In this document: in pieces, positions 22,447-32,338 of the stretch
Numbering within the stretch: the stretch's first letter is position 1
Layout: each line of letters begins with the position of its first letter
NCBI RefSeq assembly: GCF_037102585.1
Contig: NW_027043822.1
Coordinates: forward strand, 397,001 to 461,000
DNA length: 64,000 bases
Direction: 5' to 3'
DNA from: Saccharomycopsis crataegensis
Lineage: Eukaryota; Ascomycota; Saccharomycetes; Ascoideales; Saccharomycopsidaceae
The notes under the pieces: generated by a model
Seen by the model: only the letters and a program-made list of their open reading frames with translations
What the model was told of the DNA's origin: nothing
Databases searched by the model: none
Made by a program: the position numbers and the translations under genes

Positions 22447-22812
22447 CTATATTGAAAAACTAGGTCTGTAAGCCCTACCACCAGTATTTCCAAATCCTTT
22501 GAAAAATCCCACCAACCTTGATCTGGCAAACATCCCCCAACGTCTGCCCGAATTCACCATATATTTACCATAAGGCGCTAGCAACATGAAAAACACCGCT
22601 GTACCAAAGCCTTGCAAAAACTGCATCAAAATTTGATCCTTTATTATTGCGTAGATCACCACACCTGGGGTTATTGGTCCTACTGGCTGGAGCTTCTCGC
22701 TTTGGGTGGTTTGCACCGACGATTTCCCGGTCTTTGAAGCGTAGCTACGCAAGGACCTCCTAAAAGTATTTTCGAAACGGAGGTCTGGAATAGGTATCGT
22801 CAACTTCGACAT
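22447..22812 (-). CDS. Small fungal membrane protein, PDLRFE motif
   Basis: The 121-residue protein has the N-terminal motif TIPIPDLRFENTFRRSL and a hydrophobic central segment (about residues 52-82, VIYAIIKDQILMQFLQGF then AVFFMLLAP). A basic, Gly/Arg-rich C-terminus follows (RRWGMFARSRLVGFFKGFG). I recall short ascomycete proteins with this PDLRFE start and one or two membrane helices, but know no function for them. It faces RPB3 across a 250-base divergent promoter. The conserved-looking start, length and reading frame argue for a real gene. Confidence 0.7.
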   Translation of the reverse strand: MSKLTIPIPDLRFENTFRRSLRSYASKTGKSSVQTTQSEKLQPVGPITPGVVIYAIIKDQILMQFLQGFGTAVFFMLLAPYGKYMVNSGRRWGMFARSRLVGFFKGFGNTGGRAYRPSFSI

Positions 22813-23063
22813 AGTTTCAGTTGATGATATTAGAGATATAATGGGATATGTAATATTGATTGAATGATATATTGATTATTATTATAATAATATATGTAAA
22901 TATATTATGAGATTCTCTTTAGGAAGTCCTCACCGGGTAACTTCATCAAATGTTTGGAAAAAACTGGAAAATCACCAAAAAAATCCCAAATGGCGGCGCA
23001 CCAAATATCGGTGTAAACGGGGGATTTCTCTATCTATATAGACTAAGAAATATATTATCAGGG

Positions 23064-24092
23064 ATGCAATCAGATAATTCCGGTCCTATAGTGAAGATTA
23101 GAGATGTCCAACCAGATTGCGTCAACTTTGTGTTGAGCGAGTGTGATCTAGCATTGGCCAACTCTGTTAGAAGATCCATCATGGCAGAGGTACCAACGTT
23201 GGCTATTGACATTGTGGAAATCGAAGAAAACTCAACAGTTTTGGCAGATGAATTCATTTCCCATAGACTTGGTTTGATCCCCCTCCAAAGTGACGACGTG
23301 GATTCGTTATTATACAATAGAGACTGTTCTTGTGGAGATTATTGTGAATTATGTTCTGTGGTTTTGACCTTGCACGCTAAGTGTACTTCTGAAGGTATCC
23401 AAACTGTTTATGCCAGAGATTTACTTGTGGAGCCAAACCACTCTAACCTCAAGATTGGTCAGCCAATCCTCAATGATGATGCAAATAAGGGCTCAGTGAT
23501 CTGTAAAATCAAGAAACATCAAGAATTGAAGGTAAAGTGCATCGCAAAGAAAGGTATCTCCAAAGAACATGCCAAGTGGTCTCCAGTGGCCGCTGTAGGA
23601 TTCGAATATGATCCTTGGAACAAATTGAAGCATACAGATTACTGGTATGAAGAAGATGCCGATAAAGAATGGCCAAAGTCTGATTATTGTGCATATGAAG
23701 AACCTCCAAATCCAGATGAAAAGTTCGATTACACTGCTAAGCCAAATAATTTCTACTTCGATGTAGAAACCGTGGGAACAATAAATCCTAATGAGGTGAT
23801 ATTGAGGGGTATTAGGGAGTTACGAAACAAGGTGGCGGGGGTTATTTATTCCTTGGATGAAATTGTCGCCAGAAATGCCAATGAAGGTAATGCCGAAAAC
23901 ATTGGTGGTGCTGGGTTTGGTACCGTCTATGGTGGGGCAACTCAGTACGGTGGTACAGCCTACGGTGGCACTGCCTATGGTGGGGGAACTCAATATGGAG
24001 GGACTGCCTATGGTACACAATATGGCGGCACTGCTTATGGTAATAACAGTGCTGGCAACGACGATTACAATCCGACAACAGGGTGGGATTAG
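23064..24092 (+). CDS. RPB3: RNA polymerase II third-largest subunit Rpb3
   Basis: The 342-residue protein is counted from 23064 (MQSDNSGPIVKIRDVQPD). The upstream in-frame ATG at 22950 adds 38 residues unlike any Rpb3 and was rejected. It is the alpha-like subunit that pairs with Rpb11 in polymerase assembly. The dimerisation motif (LALANSVRRSIMAEVPTLAID) and the zinc loop cysteines 88, 90, 94 and 97 (CSCGDYCELC) are intact. The heptapeptide-like KWSPVAAVGFEYDPWNKL block is typical. The C-terminal 60 residues are a low-complexity tail of GGT-x-YGG units (for example QYGGTAYGGTAYGGG), making the protein longer than S. cerevisiae Rpb3 (318). Confidence 0.96.
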   Translation: MQSDNSGPIVKIRDVQPDCVNFVLSECDLALANSVRRSIMAEVPTLAIDIVEIEENSTVLADEFISHRLGLIPLQSDDVDSLLYNRDCSCGDYCELCSVVLTLHAKCTSEGIQTVYARDLLVEPNHSNLKIGQPILNDDANKGSVICKIKKHQELKVKCIAKKGISKEHAKWSPVAAVGFEYDPWNKLKHTDYWYEEDADKEWPKSDYCAYEEPPNPDEKFDYTAKPNNFYFDVETVGTINPNEVILRGIRELRNKVAGVIYSLDEIVARNANEGNAENIGGAGFGTVYGGATQYGGTAYGGTAYGGGTQYGGTAYGTQYGGTAYGNNSAGNDDYNPTTGWD

Positions 24093-24362
24093 CCTCTTGT
24101 TTTTGCACTATTCATTTCATCTTTGTTTTTTGTTCATCTACCAATATTTTCTTTCGTTTCTTTTTATCGCCGTTTTCTAGTTTAATCATTTGGGAATAAT
24201 TAAAAAAAAAGTAAAAAAACTCTTACAATTCAAAAACTTCACTGTATACTTAGCAATTTTACAAAATAAAAGCATTCTCCAAATAAGAGAGAAAAGTTCT
24301 CAAGTTTCCAGTTTTTTTTTATTATTTCATGTAAATTTTGTATGCCCGTTGGTACAGATATA

Positions 24363-25184
24363 CTAATGTTTGTTGTTCCACTCAACGCATTCATCAAATT
24401 TCACCAAATTTCCTCCAAATATATCCAACGCACTACCATAGGTTAAGTCTACAAGTCCGTCACTCAATTTGTCAACAATCGCTAAATCATCGATACTTTT
24501 CGCACCTCCAGCATACACGACAGTCTTACCTTTCAATGCAGGATTCTTGAACCATTTGCCCAACTGACTAACCAAAGTTTCATCAATCCCATTGCACAAT
24601 CCTTCAACGTCTGCTGCATGTATTAAAAACTCCGAACAATACTGCGAGAGATGAACAAAGAGTTGTTCTGATAATTGCAAATCAGTCAATTTCGTCCATT
24701 TGTTGATGGCAACATACCATTCCGGTGAACCGTCTTTTTCATTGATCTTAGTCTTACAACTAAGATCCACAACGATTCTTTCTGCTCCTATGAGAAGAAC
24801 AAGCTTTTTTAATCTTTCTAATGAGAATTTCCCTTCTGGAAACAACCAACTAGTCACAATAACTTTCGAAGCACCATCTTTGAGCCACTGGGCAGCGTTG
24901 GTATCGTTGATTCCTCCACCAATTTGTAAATGACCTGGCCAAGTGTGCAAGGCCAATTTAGCAGATTGGATGTTGGATTCAGAAGACCCAAGTTTGATGA
25001 CGTGAGTGCCTTCGATTTTATTGGTTTTATATAAATCAGAGTAATATGACGATGGTTTCAAAGAGATGAAGTTTGTGGTGACAGTTTTGCTGGTTTCCTG
25101 GTCCCTATCAGAGCGCAAAGAGGCCCCAACAATTTGTTTCACCTGTCCATCGTGAATATCTATACAACCCTTGAACTTAGTCAT
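24363..25184 (-). CDS. HIS6: Phosphoribosyl-formimino-AICAR-phosphate isomerase (His6)
   Basis: The 273-residue protein (S. cerevisiae 261) catalyses the fourth step of histidine synthesis, an Amadori rearrangement of ProFAR to PRFAR in the cytosol. It is a (beta-alpha)8 barrel. The catalytic aspartates are D9 (in [17 protein letters not shown]) and probably D140 ([11 protein letters not shown]). Phosphate-binding glycines lie in HLQIGGGIN (about 86-93) and [13 protein letters not shown] near the C-terminus. The gene is divergent from FAF1. Their shared promoter has two T tracts (about 25323-25351), and an imperfect Gcn4-like AGACTCA near 25256. Length and motifs all fit the fungal enzyme. 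Confidence 0.96.
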   Translation of the reverse strand: MTKFKGCIDIHDGQVKQIVGASLRSDRDQETSKTVTTNFISLKPSSYYSDLYKTNKIEGTHVIKLGSSESNIQSAKLALHTWPGHLQIGGGINDTNAAQWLKDGASKVIVTSWLFPEGKFSLERLKKLVLLIGAERIVVDLSCKTKINEKDGSPEWYVAINKWTKLTDLQLSEQLFVHLSQYCSEFLIHAADVEGLCNGIDETLVSQLGKWFKNPALKGKTVVYAGGAKSIDDLAIVDKLSDGLVDLTYGSALDIFGGNLVKFDECVEWNNKH

Positions 25185-25423
25185 GTTTTTGTGTGGTTTG
25201 ATAGCCTAACAAGATGACATGAGAAGATGATGGGCTAAAGATAGAGAGAACCAAAAGACTCATTGCAAATTTCCCCCTTGAAATTTCACGTGGCTTGGAT
25301 GGCCCATGAGAATGGTGTAACATTTTTTTTTTTTTTCTTTTTTTTTTTTTGTAAAAATTGTAGCGATAGATGGGTTTATAAATATATCATAGTACAACAT
25401 TGTATATTGGATCACTAGATAAA

Positions 25424-26455
25424 ATGTCGAATGAAGATTCTGAATATCTATCTTTGTTAGAGTTACAAAGAAAAAACTTTGAGGCACAGTTTGGTAGCCT
25501 TGAAAGTATTGGATACGAAGATAAGTCCAAAAACGTGCACGACAGTGAATCTTCAGAATCAGATAGCGAGGAACAGTCTTCCACGAGTGAATCACAAAGT
25601 GAGGAAGAAGAAGAACAACAACAAGAGGAGGAAGACGAAGAATTTCATGGTTTCAGCGATTACGATCAAGAAGTATCGGATGAAGAAAGTGAATCAAATA
25701 ATGAACCTGCTCCAGTGGTGGTCAAATTCTCGGATTCTACTAGGGCTTCTAGTAATGTTCCATTGAAAAATAGCTCAAAGTTTTCAAGAAAAGGTAAAAT
25801 ACCGTCTTTGCAAAGTATGGAAATCAAGGAACAGCTTCAACAGATCGAAATAGAATCAGAGCTTCTTAAAGGCGGAACTTCGAAGGAAGATATGGAGAAT
25901 ATGCAAAAGGACATTGAACTTCAAAGATTATTATCAGAATCCCATATCCTTTCCTCTGCATCCTCAAGCTCCCAATATTCTGGGGCAGACCTCACCATGA
26001 AGACCATTGATGCTGATCCTTTTGGAAAAACCAGAGCAAAGACCATGACTCAAAGACTCCGAAACTTATCGGAGACCACTGCTGGACAACTGAGGAAACT
26101 TGAAAAAATGCCAATGAACATGAGAAAAGGGATTTTGAAGAAAGAAGTGGAGAGAGTCAGAAAGTTTGAAGAACTGGCGAAGAACAGTGGCACGATTTTG
26201 GCGAAGACAGGGAAATATGAATTAAGAGATTTGAATATGGGTAGAGCCAATAAAGTCGGAATCAAGTCCGATTTGATCGGGAAGCATACCATTGGTAGGA
26301 AGAAATTGCAAGAACAATTTTCCCATAGAAAGAAAGGGTTGCAAATCCAAGCTGTTGGTAGAAGTACTAGAAATGGTCTTATTGTTAGCGAGAAAGAATT
26401 TTCTTCAATGATTGGCAGTGGAAATAAAGGAAAGCGAGGAAAAAAAAGAAGATAA
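25424..26455 (+). CDS. FAF1: Faf1, 40S pre-rRNA processing factor
   Basis: The 343-residue protein (S. cerevisiae Faf1 346) is counted from 25424. The start gives the family N-terminus (ELQRKNFEAQFGSLES), rather than the in-frame start 8 codons upstream. Faf1 acts with Krr1 in the nucleolus in early 18S rRNA maturation. Order: conserved N-terminal block, a long Ser/Glu-rich acidic region (about 40-100), a helical middle, and a basic C-terminus (KHTIGRKKLQEQFSHRKKG ending KGKRGKKRR). The C-terminal block with LNMGRANKVGIKSDLIGK is the most conserved part. Divergent from HIS6. Confidence 0.9.
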   Translation: MSNEDSEYLSLLELQRKNFEAQFGSLESIGYEDKSKNVHDSESSESDSEEQSSTSESQSEEEEEQQQEEEDEEFHGFSDYDQEVSDEESESNNEPAPVVVKFSDSTRASSNVPLKNSSKFSRKGKIPSLQSMEIKEQLQQIEIESELLKGGTSKEDMENMQKDIELQRLLSESHILSSASSSSQYSGADLTMKTIDADPFGKTRAKTMTQRLRNLSETTAGQLRKLEKMPMNMRKGILKKEVERVRKFEELAKNSGTILAKTGKYELRDLNMGRANKVGIKSDLIGKHTIGRKKLQEQFSHRKKGLQIQAVGRSTRNGLIVSEKEFSSMIGSGNKGKRGKKRR

Positions 26456-26691
26456 AATAAATTACATCTATATTGTATAATAACTTATTTAAACAAAACA
26501 TAATATATTGCAATAAATGATAGGAAATTTTTGCAAATACTTTGAAAACTTAAGGACGTATAATATACAGACAGAACATGATCAGCTAATAACCAGCGCC
26601 AACTCATCACTCATGAAGATTTTTTTTTTTATCTAACACCTTTTTACTCCAATAAAACATAAAAGAAAAAAGAAAAACAATAATAAATAAA

Positions 26692-28707
26692 TCATTTCTC
26701 CTTTGGGTCCTCTTGGTCCTCTTCGTCATCTGTATCAGTGTCTATATCAGACCAATCATCATCCTCGTCATCAAGACCCAATCCATCAGCTTCGACTAAC
26801 TCTTCTTCATCTTCACTATCAAAGTATTCATCACCACTAGTAGAGACAGGTTCACCTCTCATTTGAGCCATGGCGCCAGCAATAGAGTCGTCTGATGGGG
26901 CTGGGACCTCGTATATTTTCTCATTAACCTTTTCAGTAGGATTTTTCACTACCATGACTAAAGGAAGATCAAGGTCTGTACCAAAATAGTTGTTACTTTT
27001 AATCATCAATCTAAATTCGTAGTTTCCTTCTTTTGGTGGAGCTGGTTGAGTTAATGGGATTTTAATAGTACCAATAACAAAGTCCTTCCCTTTGTCTTTC
27101 AAGGAGGCCTTGAATTCTTCTGGCGATAACTTAAGGTTGGACAAATCAAGGTTTGTAGTGGTTGCTGGTTGTTCAACCAATTTACCATCTTTTTGAATAG
27201 CAAGTAAAGAAGTCCATTGGGTCTTCATTGAGGTAGGGAAGTATGGAGCAAATGCCGGTGGCAAATCTGGCTGATCTTTAAGCATCTTGAAAGGATCTCT
27301 CAAAGTTTCAAACGTTTCTTCTTCATGGAATTTATCTTCAGGGAAAGTTCTAAAAGTGACTACACCATGATGTTTAGCGGATTTAATCATGACTTTAACG
27401 CTGATATGAGCAATGGAACCAGGAGGAACGCCATCTTCGCCAGGAACAACAAATTGAGCCTTCAATACCTTCAAAAGTGGGATACTGGATGCCACATCAA
27501 GAGCTTCCTTTAAAGAGGCAGAGCTCTCAATACCCAATGCTTTCTTTTGTTCTTCTTCGCTTAAAGTAAACAATTTACCCAAAGTACTAATTGATGACTT
27601 TTCAACTGCTTTTGAATCCACGTTTGGCAATTGCAACAATTGTTGTTTTCTGATGCCCGATAATGGAACAGCAGAAGCAACAGATCTCAAAGTTTCGATA
27701 CAAGCAAGAGCGATTTCACTGTTACGAAAGTGACAAGCGAGATCGAGCAAACCGTTTACCAAGACCGGCACTTTAGAAATCGCGTTCAACTTGTCCTGCT
27801 CTTTGGCAAGAAACCCCATTTGGCGGCTACAATGAGCAATGAATATTTCAACAATATCTTCTTGAGGCAACTTTGGCAAAGCTTCTTTGATTTCCTCAGA
27901 TTCACTAATCCAGGCCAAAATAGTGATAGGCGTCAACAAGGTGGTTGGCTTGTAGTTTAAGATTTTTTCAACAAACATTGTTGAAGTCTCGGTTCTAATT
28001 CCCTTCTTAGTGTAAGATTTCACATTGTTCCACCAATATCTGACTATGAATGGCAATAAGATAGCAATGACAAACACATAAGCTAAAACCAACACCGTAC
28101 CTTGACTTTCGATTAAAAACTTTGGTAAAGCAATACCTTGAGTAATTGCTTGAGGACCATCTGGATGACCGTATTTAAGGAAATTTTCCTTGGTGGTGGC
28201 ATCAGTCAAAGATTTATAGGCTTTATTGATCAACACGAATGTTTCCTCGGCCTTTTGCTTTTCAATCTCTGACAAACTGCTAGAAAGCTTATCCGGGTGG
28301 TACTTAATGGACAATTTTCTGTAGATTGATTTGATTTCTTTGTCTGTGGCAGAAGCAGCAATGCCCAAAATTTCGAATGGATCAAAGAGAACCGCAGTAC
28401 TTTCGATTTCTTTGTGGGCGACATAATTACCCAAATATAACAAAATCCCCCACCCAATCACTAAGAGAAGGTTGCGAGCATTAAAAAGTTTGGACGCTTT
28501 GCTTTTGCTTTGGAATTTTTTGATGAGTTGAAAGGTGAGAGGTTTGAAAGTAGAGGTGATGGCACCATTTGTGTTCTTGGTTTCTTTGGCAAATAATGAA
28601 CTAATACTCGAGACAGTACTTGGGATCACCAACACCCCAACAAGAGTGATGGCAAAGTACGGCCAAGTCTCGGAGTTCTCGTCGTAATTGTATTTGGAGT
28701 TACTCAT
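26692..28707 (-). CDS. SEC63: Sec63, ER translocon J-protein
   Basis: The 671-residue protein (S. cerevisiae 663) is counted from 28707 (MSNSKYNYDENSETWPYF); an alternative frame start three codons upstream is unlike the family. Sec63 sits in the ER membrane with Sec61, Sec62, Sec71 and Sec72 and recruits Kar2 for post-translational import. Seen in order: membrane segments near 16-37, 80-95 and 200-225, a lumenal J domain (about 108-175) with the HPD motif at 137-139, two Brl/Sec63 domains (about 230-600), and an acidic tail (EDDDWSDIDTDTDDEED), which in yeast binds Sec62. All expected parts are present. Confidence 0.96.
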   Translation of the reverse strand: MSNSKYNYDENSETWPYFAITLVGVLVIPSTVSSISSLFAKETKNTNGAITSTFKPLTFQLIKKFQSKSKASKLFNARNLLLVIGWGILLYLGNYVAHKEIESTAVLFDPFEILGIAASATDKEIKSIYRKLSIKYHPDKLSSSLSEIEKQKAEETFVLINKAYKSLTDATTKENFLKYGHPDGPQAITQGIALPKFLIESQGTVLVLAYVFVIAILLPFIVRYWWNNVKSYTKKGIRTETSTMFVEKILNYKPTTLLTPITILAWISESEEIKEALPKLPQEDIVEIFIAHCSRQMGFLAKEQDKLNAISKVPVLVNGLLDLACHFRNSEIALACIETLRSVASAVPLSGIRKQQLLQLPNVDSKAVEKSSISTLGKLFTLSEEEQKKALGIESSASLKEALDVASSIPLLKVLKAQFVVPGEDGVPPGSIAHISVKVMIKSAKHHGVVTFRTFPEDKFHEEETFETLRDPFKMLKDQPDLPPAFAPYFPTSMKTQWTSLLAIQKDGKLVEQPATTTNLDLSNLKLSPEEFKASLKDKGKDFVIGTIKIPLTQPAPPKEGNYEFRLMIKSNNYFGTDLDLPLVMVVKNPTEKVNEKIYEVPAPSDDSIAGAMAQMRGEPVSTSGDEYFDSEDEEELVEADGLGLDDEDDDWSDIDTDTDDEEDQEDPKEK

Positions 28708-29263
28708 GACCAGCACAAAACAAGCAAAAACAGTGTATTATGATGGAGAGATTGAGAGAGAGGATGAGAAAAGGAGAAAGAGGGAAGAGCTGAAGTAAGT
28801 TAATGTTCATTTTATTCATAATCCACTTCCAATGTGATTTTTTTTTTCAACCGTAGAAACACGTACATAGATGGGTGGGTGGCTGTAGTCACGTTCTGGT
28901 TGCGGTTTTCTCGGGTATATGCATGCCAAACGGTACAAAGATGCTTGAGATACAGTGAAAATGTGTTCTGTTGGAAGAGGTAAGTATCGTGATGTAGGTT
29001 TTTAACCAAACTATTTCTCAAGGATTATCAACAATTAGCGCCATTATAAAAGATAATAATGAGAATTAATTATTTTTAACGGTCATAGTCTGCATTAATT
29101 TGTGACGGTGTCTAACCAAGGTTCGCTGAGGCGGCGGGGGGTGGGGTAGGAAATGGACCCGCAGCGATGGTAGATGTCCTCCACCCCAAACAAAAAAAAG
29201 AAGCAAAAAGTAAACAAATTAATCACAAATTAGTATCATATATTATCAATAAAACTAGAAGAT
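28708..29263. promoter_or_regulatory. Divergent promoter, SEC63 / MLC2
   Basis: A 556-base spacer between divergent genes. It holds a T tract at about 28837-28847, a G-rich patch near 29133-29150 (GGCGGCGGGGGGTGGGGT) and an A tract near 29190-29200. A 69-codon minus-strand frame at 28812-29021 has no homology. The G-rich patch is unusual for this AT-rich genome and could be a protein-binding site. Confidence 0.35.
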
Positions 29264-30007
29264 ATGGCTAATAAAAAGAAGAATAACAAGAAATCGAAGA
29301 AGGAAGGAGCATCGCCTACTAAGGATGTTGTCGAAGAACCAGTGGAACAAAATGAACTAATAGAGAGTGAAATAACAGAAAATAATAAGGAAGTAGAAAA
29401 TAAAGAAGCAGAAGCTGAGACACAGGAAGACAATGAGTCTGATGATCAAGCTACTCCACTAATCTATGCCAAACCAAACAAGAATTTGAAGAACTTGGAC
29501 AAAGGTCATTCTCAGGAACGTAAGGCCTCGGGAATCTACTCACAACTTTCCCAAGAGCAGATTAGCGTTCTAAGAGATGCGTTTTCCTTGATCGATGATG
29601 ACAATGATGGAATCATTTCTAACGAGGACTTGAAAAAAGCTTATAAATTAATCAACAAAGAGATAACCGATGAGAACGCAGAAAAAATGTTTTCGGAAGT
29701 CCAGGATCCCTTGGCATTCGGGGGATTTTTGAGCTCATTAGCCGGTAAGTTGGGAGATTTGTCGAATAAAGACGAATTGACTGCAGCGTTTGAGGTATTT
29801 AGTAATACTGAACAGAAAACTTATCAAAATAACGACAAAAAAGATGAACTCAAATGCAATGTATCTGATTTGAAGGAAAGTTTATTGTTGGCTGGGATGA
29901 TGGAAGAAGCAATAGACACTGCATTGAAGAGTTTCATCAAGACTGAAATGAACGGTACAGATATATTTTTGGCTGAAAGATTCATAAATACGATACGTGA
30001 TGATTAA
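29264..30007 (+). CDS. MLC2: Myosin regulatory light chain (Mlc2/Rlc1 type)
   Basis: The 247-residue protein has an EF-hand core from about residue 94 (YSQLSQEQISVLRDAFSLI). It has one canonical-looking loop, DDDNDGIISNED, at about 111-122. The remaining EF-hands are degenerate, and the order of helices follows fission-yeast Rlc1 and yeast Mlc2. Regulatory light chains bind the second IQ motif of myosin II heavy chain at the cytokinetic ring. The first 90 residues are a Lys-rich then Glu-rich extension (KKKNNKKSKKEG, then acidic), much longer than in Mlc2 (163 residues); it is probably disordered. Other EF-hand proteins (calmodulin, Cdc4-type essential chain) fit less well because only one loop looks calcium-competent. 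Confidence 0.75.
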   Translation: MANKKKNNKKSKKEGASPTKDVVEEPVEQNELIESEITENNKEVENKEAEAETQEDNESDDQATPLIYAKPNKNLKNLDKGHSQERKASGIYSQLSQEQISVLRDAFSLIDDDNDGIISNEDLKKAYKLINKEITDENAEKMFSEVQDPLAFGGFLSSLAGKLGDLSNKDELTAAFEVFSNTEQKTYQNNDKKDELKCNVSDLKESLLLAGMMEEAIDTALKSFIKTEMNGTDIFLAERFINTIRDD

Positions 30008-30370
30008 GTATCATCAGTATGTTTAAATTTTTTTTTCCCGCTCTGTTTTGTTTTGTTTTGTTTCGTTTTATTTTATTTTATTTTGTTTTGTTTTTCGTTC
30101 TTTACTTCTTTTGATTTGATTTGAGTTAGTTTAAAATGATTTTGTTAATTTACATTTGCTCCCACGTACTTTGAGTTACCCAGTAGAGCCTTCACTACCA
30201 ATAATTTAACCAAAAACCTCCAATCAACAACAACAAAAAGCTTCCAACAATCGAATATAAAAATGAACTATCTAGAACAAGAAAAAAAAAAAAAAAATGA
30301 ATAGATAAACTAATAAATAAAATATTAACCAGAATCTGTACCCTCCACTTTTAAAACCGTTACTTTTCCA
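30008..30370. other. Intergenic between convergent genes
   Basis: MLC2 and TFIIIA converge here. It contains a pentamer run of TTTTG/TTTTA units at about 30042-30097 and an A tract near 30283-30298, probable 3'-end signals. No gene seen. Confidence 0.5.
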
Positions 30371-31699
30371 TCAGCTTTCATCATTATTAGCATTTTCTAC
30401 ATTACCATTATCAGCACCTCCTTTATTATCAACATCTCTGGTTCCAGTCAATCCTAGAATTTCTCTATTTTTCTTTCTGAATCCTTCATGCCATTTCATA
30501 TGCCTTCTCAAATCATGGTGTGTCTTGAACATTCTGTCACAAAATCCGTACTCGCATGGAAGGGTCTTGATTTTCTTCTCGCCTTGACTGGCAAATATAT
30601 CAAATACAGATCTTGAGCTCGTCACTAAATCACTGATGGACTTCCTGGAGGCCACAGAGGAAACAGACTCAACATCACTGACATCATCATCTTCATCATC
30701 ATCATCATCATCACTATTATCAATATCCTGGATATTGACAATCAGAGAATTAGCCAGAAGCTCAAAGGAATGACCATAATGACACTCGCCATAATGTATT
30801 GATAATTCTCGCTTTTTGCGGAATACTAGTTCACAAATCCGGCAATTCCAAGTCTTGATTGCCTTAGCCTCATCGTGGATGTACATGTGCATTCTCAAAC
30901 CCGATTCTCCTACACATGGCTTTCCACAAATCTTACATTTGATCTTTGGATGGTCGGTCTTAATATGTAATTGCAATGCTGACCAGGTTTTGAACATTTT
31001 CAAACAGTTACCATGGGTACATTGTTGCGATAATCCAGCGCCATGATGTTTAGCACGATGATCTGCGAGCCTATACGGTCGCTCAAACACTTTCCCACAA
31101 TCTTTGCACATCAACAGCTTTTCATGATCTCGAGCAATGTGTGCTTTCAATGACAGCTTCTTATAGAAAGACTCCGAACAACCTTCATAAGTACATTTAA
31201 TATTTTTCACATGGGTAACTTCATGACGTTTCAATTGTTGGACAGTAGAAACCCCTTTCCCACAGACCGCACAGTGCAATGGTTTATCATTGATCTCACG
31301 ATGCGAAAGAATATGGCGATTCAAGTGATCTTTGCGGAAAAACGCCATCTCACACCCCAAATGGGTACAATGAAAGGGGCGCTCGTTGGTATGAGTGAGC
31401 TGATGTTGTTTTAATAATGAAGGTTTCTTGTACACTTTGTCGCAGCCTTCGAAGTCACAGGGATAGTATTGTCCTCCTCTTACACCTCGTACTAGCGAAG
31501 ATGATCTTGAGCTAGCCCGCGACGTATTTGGAGTACCTGATAAAGACGAGAAATTTGATCCTTCTGTTGCTGGTGAATCAACAATTGATTCTTGGCTGTC
31601 AATCGATAGCTGCTTTTTTTGTGGCCCTTTCTCACCCTCACTCAATCTTCTTTTCCTGGGTAGTCTTTCCTTGTTATCAGTAGTATCATTCTGCGCCAT
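30371..31699 (-). CDS. PZF1: Transcription factor TFIIIA, nine C2H2 zinc fingers
   Basis: The 442-residue protein (S. cerevisiae 429) starts at 31699 (MAQNDTTDNKERLPRKRRL). Nine C2H2 fingers are seen. The first runs YPCDFEGCDKVYKKPSLLKQ, fingers 1-8 are close together, and finger 9 (LPCEYGFCDRMFKTHHDLRR) follows an acidic spacer of about 70 residues with an Asp run. This 8+1 arrangement with a long spacer before finger 9 is the known layout of yeast TFIIIA and separates it from other C2H2 factors. TFIIIA binds the internal control region of 5S rRNA genes and recruits TFIIIC and Pol III. It is divergent from RPO26, with 213 bases between the two starts and a T tract at about 31808-31823. Confidence 0.93.
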   Translation of the reverse strand: MAQNDTTDNKERLPRKRRLSEGEKGPQKKQLSIDSQESIVDSPATEGSNFSSLSGTPNTSRASSRSSSLVRGVRGGQYYPCDFEGCDKVYKKPSLLKQHQLTHTNERPFHCTHLGCEMAFFRKDHLNRHILSHREINDKPLHCAVCGKGVSTVQQLKRHEVTHVKNIKCTYEGCSESFYKKLSLKAHIARDHEKLLMCKDCGKVFERPYRLADHRAKHHGAGLSQQCTHGNCLKMFKTWSALQLHIKTDHPKIKCKICGKPCVGESGLRMHMYIHDEAKAIKTWNCRICELVFRKKRELSIHYGECHYGHSFELLANSLIVNIQDIDNSDDDDDDEDDDVSDVESVSSVASRKSISDLVTSSRSVFDIFASQGEKKIKTLPCEYGFCDRMFKTHHDLRRHMKWHEGFRKKNREILGLTGTRDVDNKGGADNGNVENANNDES

Positions 31700-31912
31700 T
31701 TCCGATATAAATATTGGGATCTTTTCGTAAAAAATATAGATCAATAATACATCAAAGGGTCAACTCATCGCGTCAAATAAATGGAAAAAAAATAGAGAAT
31801 TTTTCTCTTTTTTTTTTTTTTTTCTGTTTGAAAATTTTTGATTTTTGGTTACATTCGATGGCAGGAAAGATTATATCTAGATATAACACCACGAACAATA
31901 ACCACAATAATC

Positions 31913-32338
31913 ATGTCTGACGCAGAAGATAACTATGACGAAGTCTTGGAAGATTACGAAGACGACCATTTCTCAGATAATGAAAACTTCGCCGAACCAG
32001 GGGCCGCCGAAGAAGAAGAAGAGTTCACCAGCGACGTCAAGGCCTCATCACAACAACCACAAAAGAAAACCGTGAGGGATTTGGCCATTGCCAAAGAGAA
32101 TCGGGCTACAACACCATACATGACAAAATATGAACGTGCGAGAATCTTGGGTACCCGTGCGTTGCAAATTTCCATGAACTCCCCAGTGTTGGTGGACATT
32201 GAAGGTGAAACCGATCCTTTGCAGATTGCCATGAAGGAATTGTCACAAAGAAAGATCCCATTGGTCATTAGAAGATTCTTGCCAGATGGAAGTTACGAAG
32301 ATTGGGGATGTGATGAATTGATTGTCGACCAATTTTAA
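31913..32338 (+). CDS. RPO26: Rpb6, shared subunit of RNA polymerases I, II and III
   Basis: The 141-residue protein (S. cerevisiae 155) starts at 31913 ([20 protein letters not shown]). The acidic, poorly conserved N-terminal third is followed by the near-invariant core ([20 protein letters not shown], then [20 protein letters not shown]) and the C-terminus [20 protein letters not shown]. Rpb6 sits at the clamp base and helps assembly of all three polymerases. The S. cerevisiae gene has a 5' intron; here the frame from ATG to stop is continuous and no intron is needed. The frame is open upstream of the ATG, but that part is not conserved. Confidence 0.96.
   Translation: MSDAEDNYDEVLEDYEDDHFSDNENFAEPGAAEEEEEFTSDVKASSQQPQKKTVRDLAIAKENRATTPYMTKYERARILGTRALQISMNSPVLVDIEGETDPLQIAMKELSQRKIPLVIRRFLPDGSYEDWGCDELIVDQF

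Noticed and set aside
22950-23063. A 38-residue N-terminal extension of RPB3
   Set aside because: Not found in Rpb3 proteins; the ATG at 23064 gives the expected start.
31838-31912. A 5' extension or intron for RPO26
   Set aside because: The frame from 31913 encodes a complete Rpb6 without an intron, and the upstream residues are not conserved.
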